Positions 6,217 to 6,880 of a stretch of 6,880 nucleotides of DNA are shown here, one piece after another. This DNA is from Clostridiales bacterium UBA2658. Lineage in GTDB: Bacteria > Bacillota > Clostridia > Oscillospirales > Oscillospiraceae. Position 1 is the first letter of the stretch. The number at the start of each line of letters is the position of its first letter. The stretch lies in the NCBI GenBank assembly GCA_002359425.1, contig DEMY01000051.1, forward strand, positions 33,641 through 40,520, in the 5' to 3' direction. The position numbers and the translations under genes are program-made. A model generated the notes under the pieces. It was not told where the DNA came from. It ran no database searches and was given only the letters and a program-made list of their open reading frames with translations.

Positions 6217-6804
6217 CAAATCCGCTGTTCCGGTCCCGGCCTGCCGGCGCAGCGTCCGGCATTGGCAGTTGCCGACGGCGAGATGCCCGTCGTATTTCTT
6301 TATCCAGTATTCGATCTGCTCGATTCCGGCGGTCTTTGGCTCATGTTCCACGGTCTTTCCGACCGGAACAACGGTCATAAGACCGCTGCCGTCCGGGAAA
6401 AGCGGGAAGAATTTTTTGCCGAGCCCTGTGATATACTCATCGAAGCACTCGCCCATGTGCGGATATTTTTCCATGTCGGAGCGCTTCATCGCCATGAGTT
6501 CGAACATACCGGGAGCAAAGACTGTGAGCTTTGCCCGCCGCTCGGCGCCGTCATAGAGTACTTCTGTAATACCGATCTGCTCCATCTCGTCAAAGATGCG
6601 CTGGGCCTCCTCGCGCGGCTTTTTAATCAGCGCGGCGAGCTCCCCGATTGTGTAGGGCCGGCGCAGCTTCATTTTCAGCGCGCAGTCGATGATCTCATCC
6701 GACAAAAGCGGGTCGAGGAAGCGGTACTCCGGACTGTTTTCTGTCGGCGCAGGGTTTAACATGTTGCAGTGCTTCACCAGCTTGAGCAAATTTTTTCTGA
6801 CCAT
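6214..6804 (-). CDS. N-terminal segment of the oxidoreductase, up to the in-frame TAG (196 aa)
   Basis: The start is ATG at 6804 with GGAGGT at 6815-6810. It begins MVRKNLLKLVKHCNML, typical of the clostridial family. Residues about 49-85 (RPYTIGELAALIKKPREEAQ and on) look like a small winged-helix fold used here as a structural or protein-contact domain. After a linker comes GNCQCRTLRRQAGTGTADL with C180, C182 and R183, the first half of a cysteine cluster completed only beyond the stop (C201, then C254, C256, C261). A 196-residue product would therefore lack a complete cluster and every cofactor domain. Confidence 0.75.
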   Translation of the reverse strand: MVRKNLLKLVKHCNMLNPAPTENSPEYRFLDPLLSDEIIDCALKMKLRRPYTIGELAALIKKPREEAQRIFDEMEQIGITEVLYDGAERRAKLTVFAPGMFELMAMKRSDMEKYPHMGECFDEYITGLGKKFFPLFPDGSGLMTVVPVGKTVEHEPKTAGIEQIEYWIKKYDGHLAVGNCQCRTLRRQAGTGTADL

Positions 6805-6809
6805 ATTGT

Positions 6810-6815
6810 ACCTCC
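6810..6815 (-). promoter_or_regulatory. Shine-Dalgarno GGAGGT for the oxidoreductase
   Basis: GGAGGT lies five bases before the ATG at 6804 and supports that start over any downstream one. It shows that the translation signals ahead of the interrupted gene are still good. Confidence 0.8.
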
Positions 6816-6834
6816 GATATGTGTAAGGCTGTTT

Positions 6835-6862
6835 TCTATATATGTCGTTGCTTTCTATTCAA
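6835..6862 (-). promoter_or_regulatory. Sigma-A-like promoter for the oxidoreductase
   Basis: On the minus strand, TTGAAT (6862-6857) and TATAGA (6840-6835) are separated by 16 bases in an AT-rich stretch, about 30 bases before the start codon. Each hexamer has two mismatches or fewer to the consensus. It is the best promoter candidate in the window and suggests the gene is transcribed alone, since no gene is seen upstream before the window edge. Confidence 0.55.
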
Positions 6863-6880
6863 GATTGTAAATTATTTAAC

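Larger units (their letters stand above)
4141..6804 (-). pseudogene. Large Fe-S/FAD/NAD(P) oxidoreductase (GltD-like), one frame interrupted by a single TAG
   Basis: One continuous 888-codon frame from ATG 6804 to TAA 4143-4141 carries a lone TAG at codon 197 (6216-6214). Both sides are in the same frame and both are needed for the family layout I know from clostridial proteins: an N-terminal helix-turn-helix-like and cysteine domain, a 2x[4Fe-4S]-type ferredoxin motif, a GltD-like fumarate-reductase/dihydropyrimidine-dehydrogenase helical Fe-S part, FAD and NAD(P)H Rossmann folds, and a C-terminal ferredoxin motif. The protein should be cytoplasmic and move electrons between NAD(P)H, FAD and several clusters; its partner is unknown. 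GC content is visibly higher than in the activase operon. It is a pseudogene if TAG stops translation, but everything after it remains open for 690 codons, so the nonsense change is recent, recoded, or a sequencing error. Confidence 0.85.

Noticed and set aside
6071..6262. Minus-strand 63-codon frame, considered as evidence of a frameshift in the oxidoreductase
   Set aside because: Direct codon reading shows that 6804-6214 and 6213-4141 share one frame, separated only by TAG. This alternative frame is arginine/glycine-rich shadow sequence.
5608..6759. Plus-strand 383-codon frame spanning the TAG region
   Set aside because: It is also antisense to the oxidoreductase; no domain, no ribosome binding site, and the opposite strand keeps the expected family sequence on both sides of the TAG.
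1..6880. Mobile element or transposase as cause of the rearrangement
   Set aside because: No transposase or integrase coding, terminal inverted repeats or target duplications are visible at the 2866 junction or elsewhere.

Overview
The window looks like chromosome from an anaerobic Firmicute of the Clostridia/Oscillospiraceae kind. This is an inference from gene families: HgdC/BadF-type activation proteins, a FemAB-type peptidoglycan branching enzyme, an OmpR-type response regulator, a cysteine-rich FAD oxidoreductase with an N-terminal domain I associate with clostridia, and strong AGGAGG ribosome binding sites with two TTG starts. I see no RNA gene, CRISPR array, insertion sequence or phage gene.

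Layout. (1) Positions 1-2064, minus strand: a tight three-gene operon read right to left. It holds a DUF2229/COG3580-type activase-related protein (2064-1153), a COG3581-type CoA-protein activase (1172-60, TTG start overlapping the previous gene) and the first codons of a BadF/BcrA/HgdC-type ATPase activase (36 to the edge, TTG start). Together they should form an ATP- and iron-sulfur-dependent activation module for a 2-hydroxyacyl-CoA dehydratase-like or double-cubane-cluster enzyme; the partner is not in view. (2) 2065-2410: a 346-base divergent intergenic region with an imperfect dyad, a perfect 8-bp-stem hairpin and a weak promoter candidate. (3) 2411-3672: two dead genes joined tail to tail. 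A plus-strand response regulator and a minus-strand FemAB gene have each lost the 3' end at one shared junction near 2866, and each also carries a one-base frameshift. (4) 3673-4140: mostly non-coding, with an unrecognised 70-codon frame and an 11-bp-stem hairpin. (5) 4141-6804, minus strand: one 888-codon frame for a large FAD/NAD(P)/Fe-S oxidoreductase, intact except for one in-frame TAG at codon 197. It has a good ribosome binding site and a likely promoter just upstream.

The operon at the left is intact and visibly more AT-rich; the oxidoreductase is clearly GC-richer. The middle and right parts carry four separate disruptions (two indels, one junction, one nonsense codon). The simplest reading is gene decay around a deletion or rearrangement scar, or draft-assembly error. 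The TAG is the one disruption that could instead be functional recoding, because nothing else in that frame has decayed. I found no convincing novel multi-gene system; the most informative observations are the in-frame TAG and the chimeric junction.
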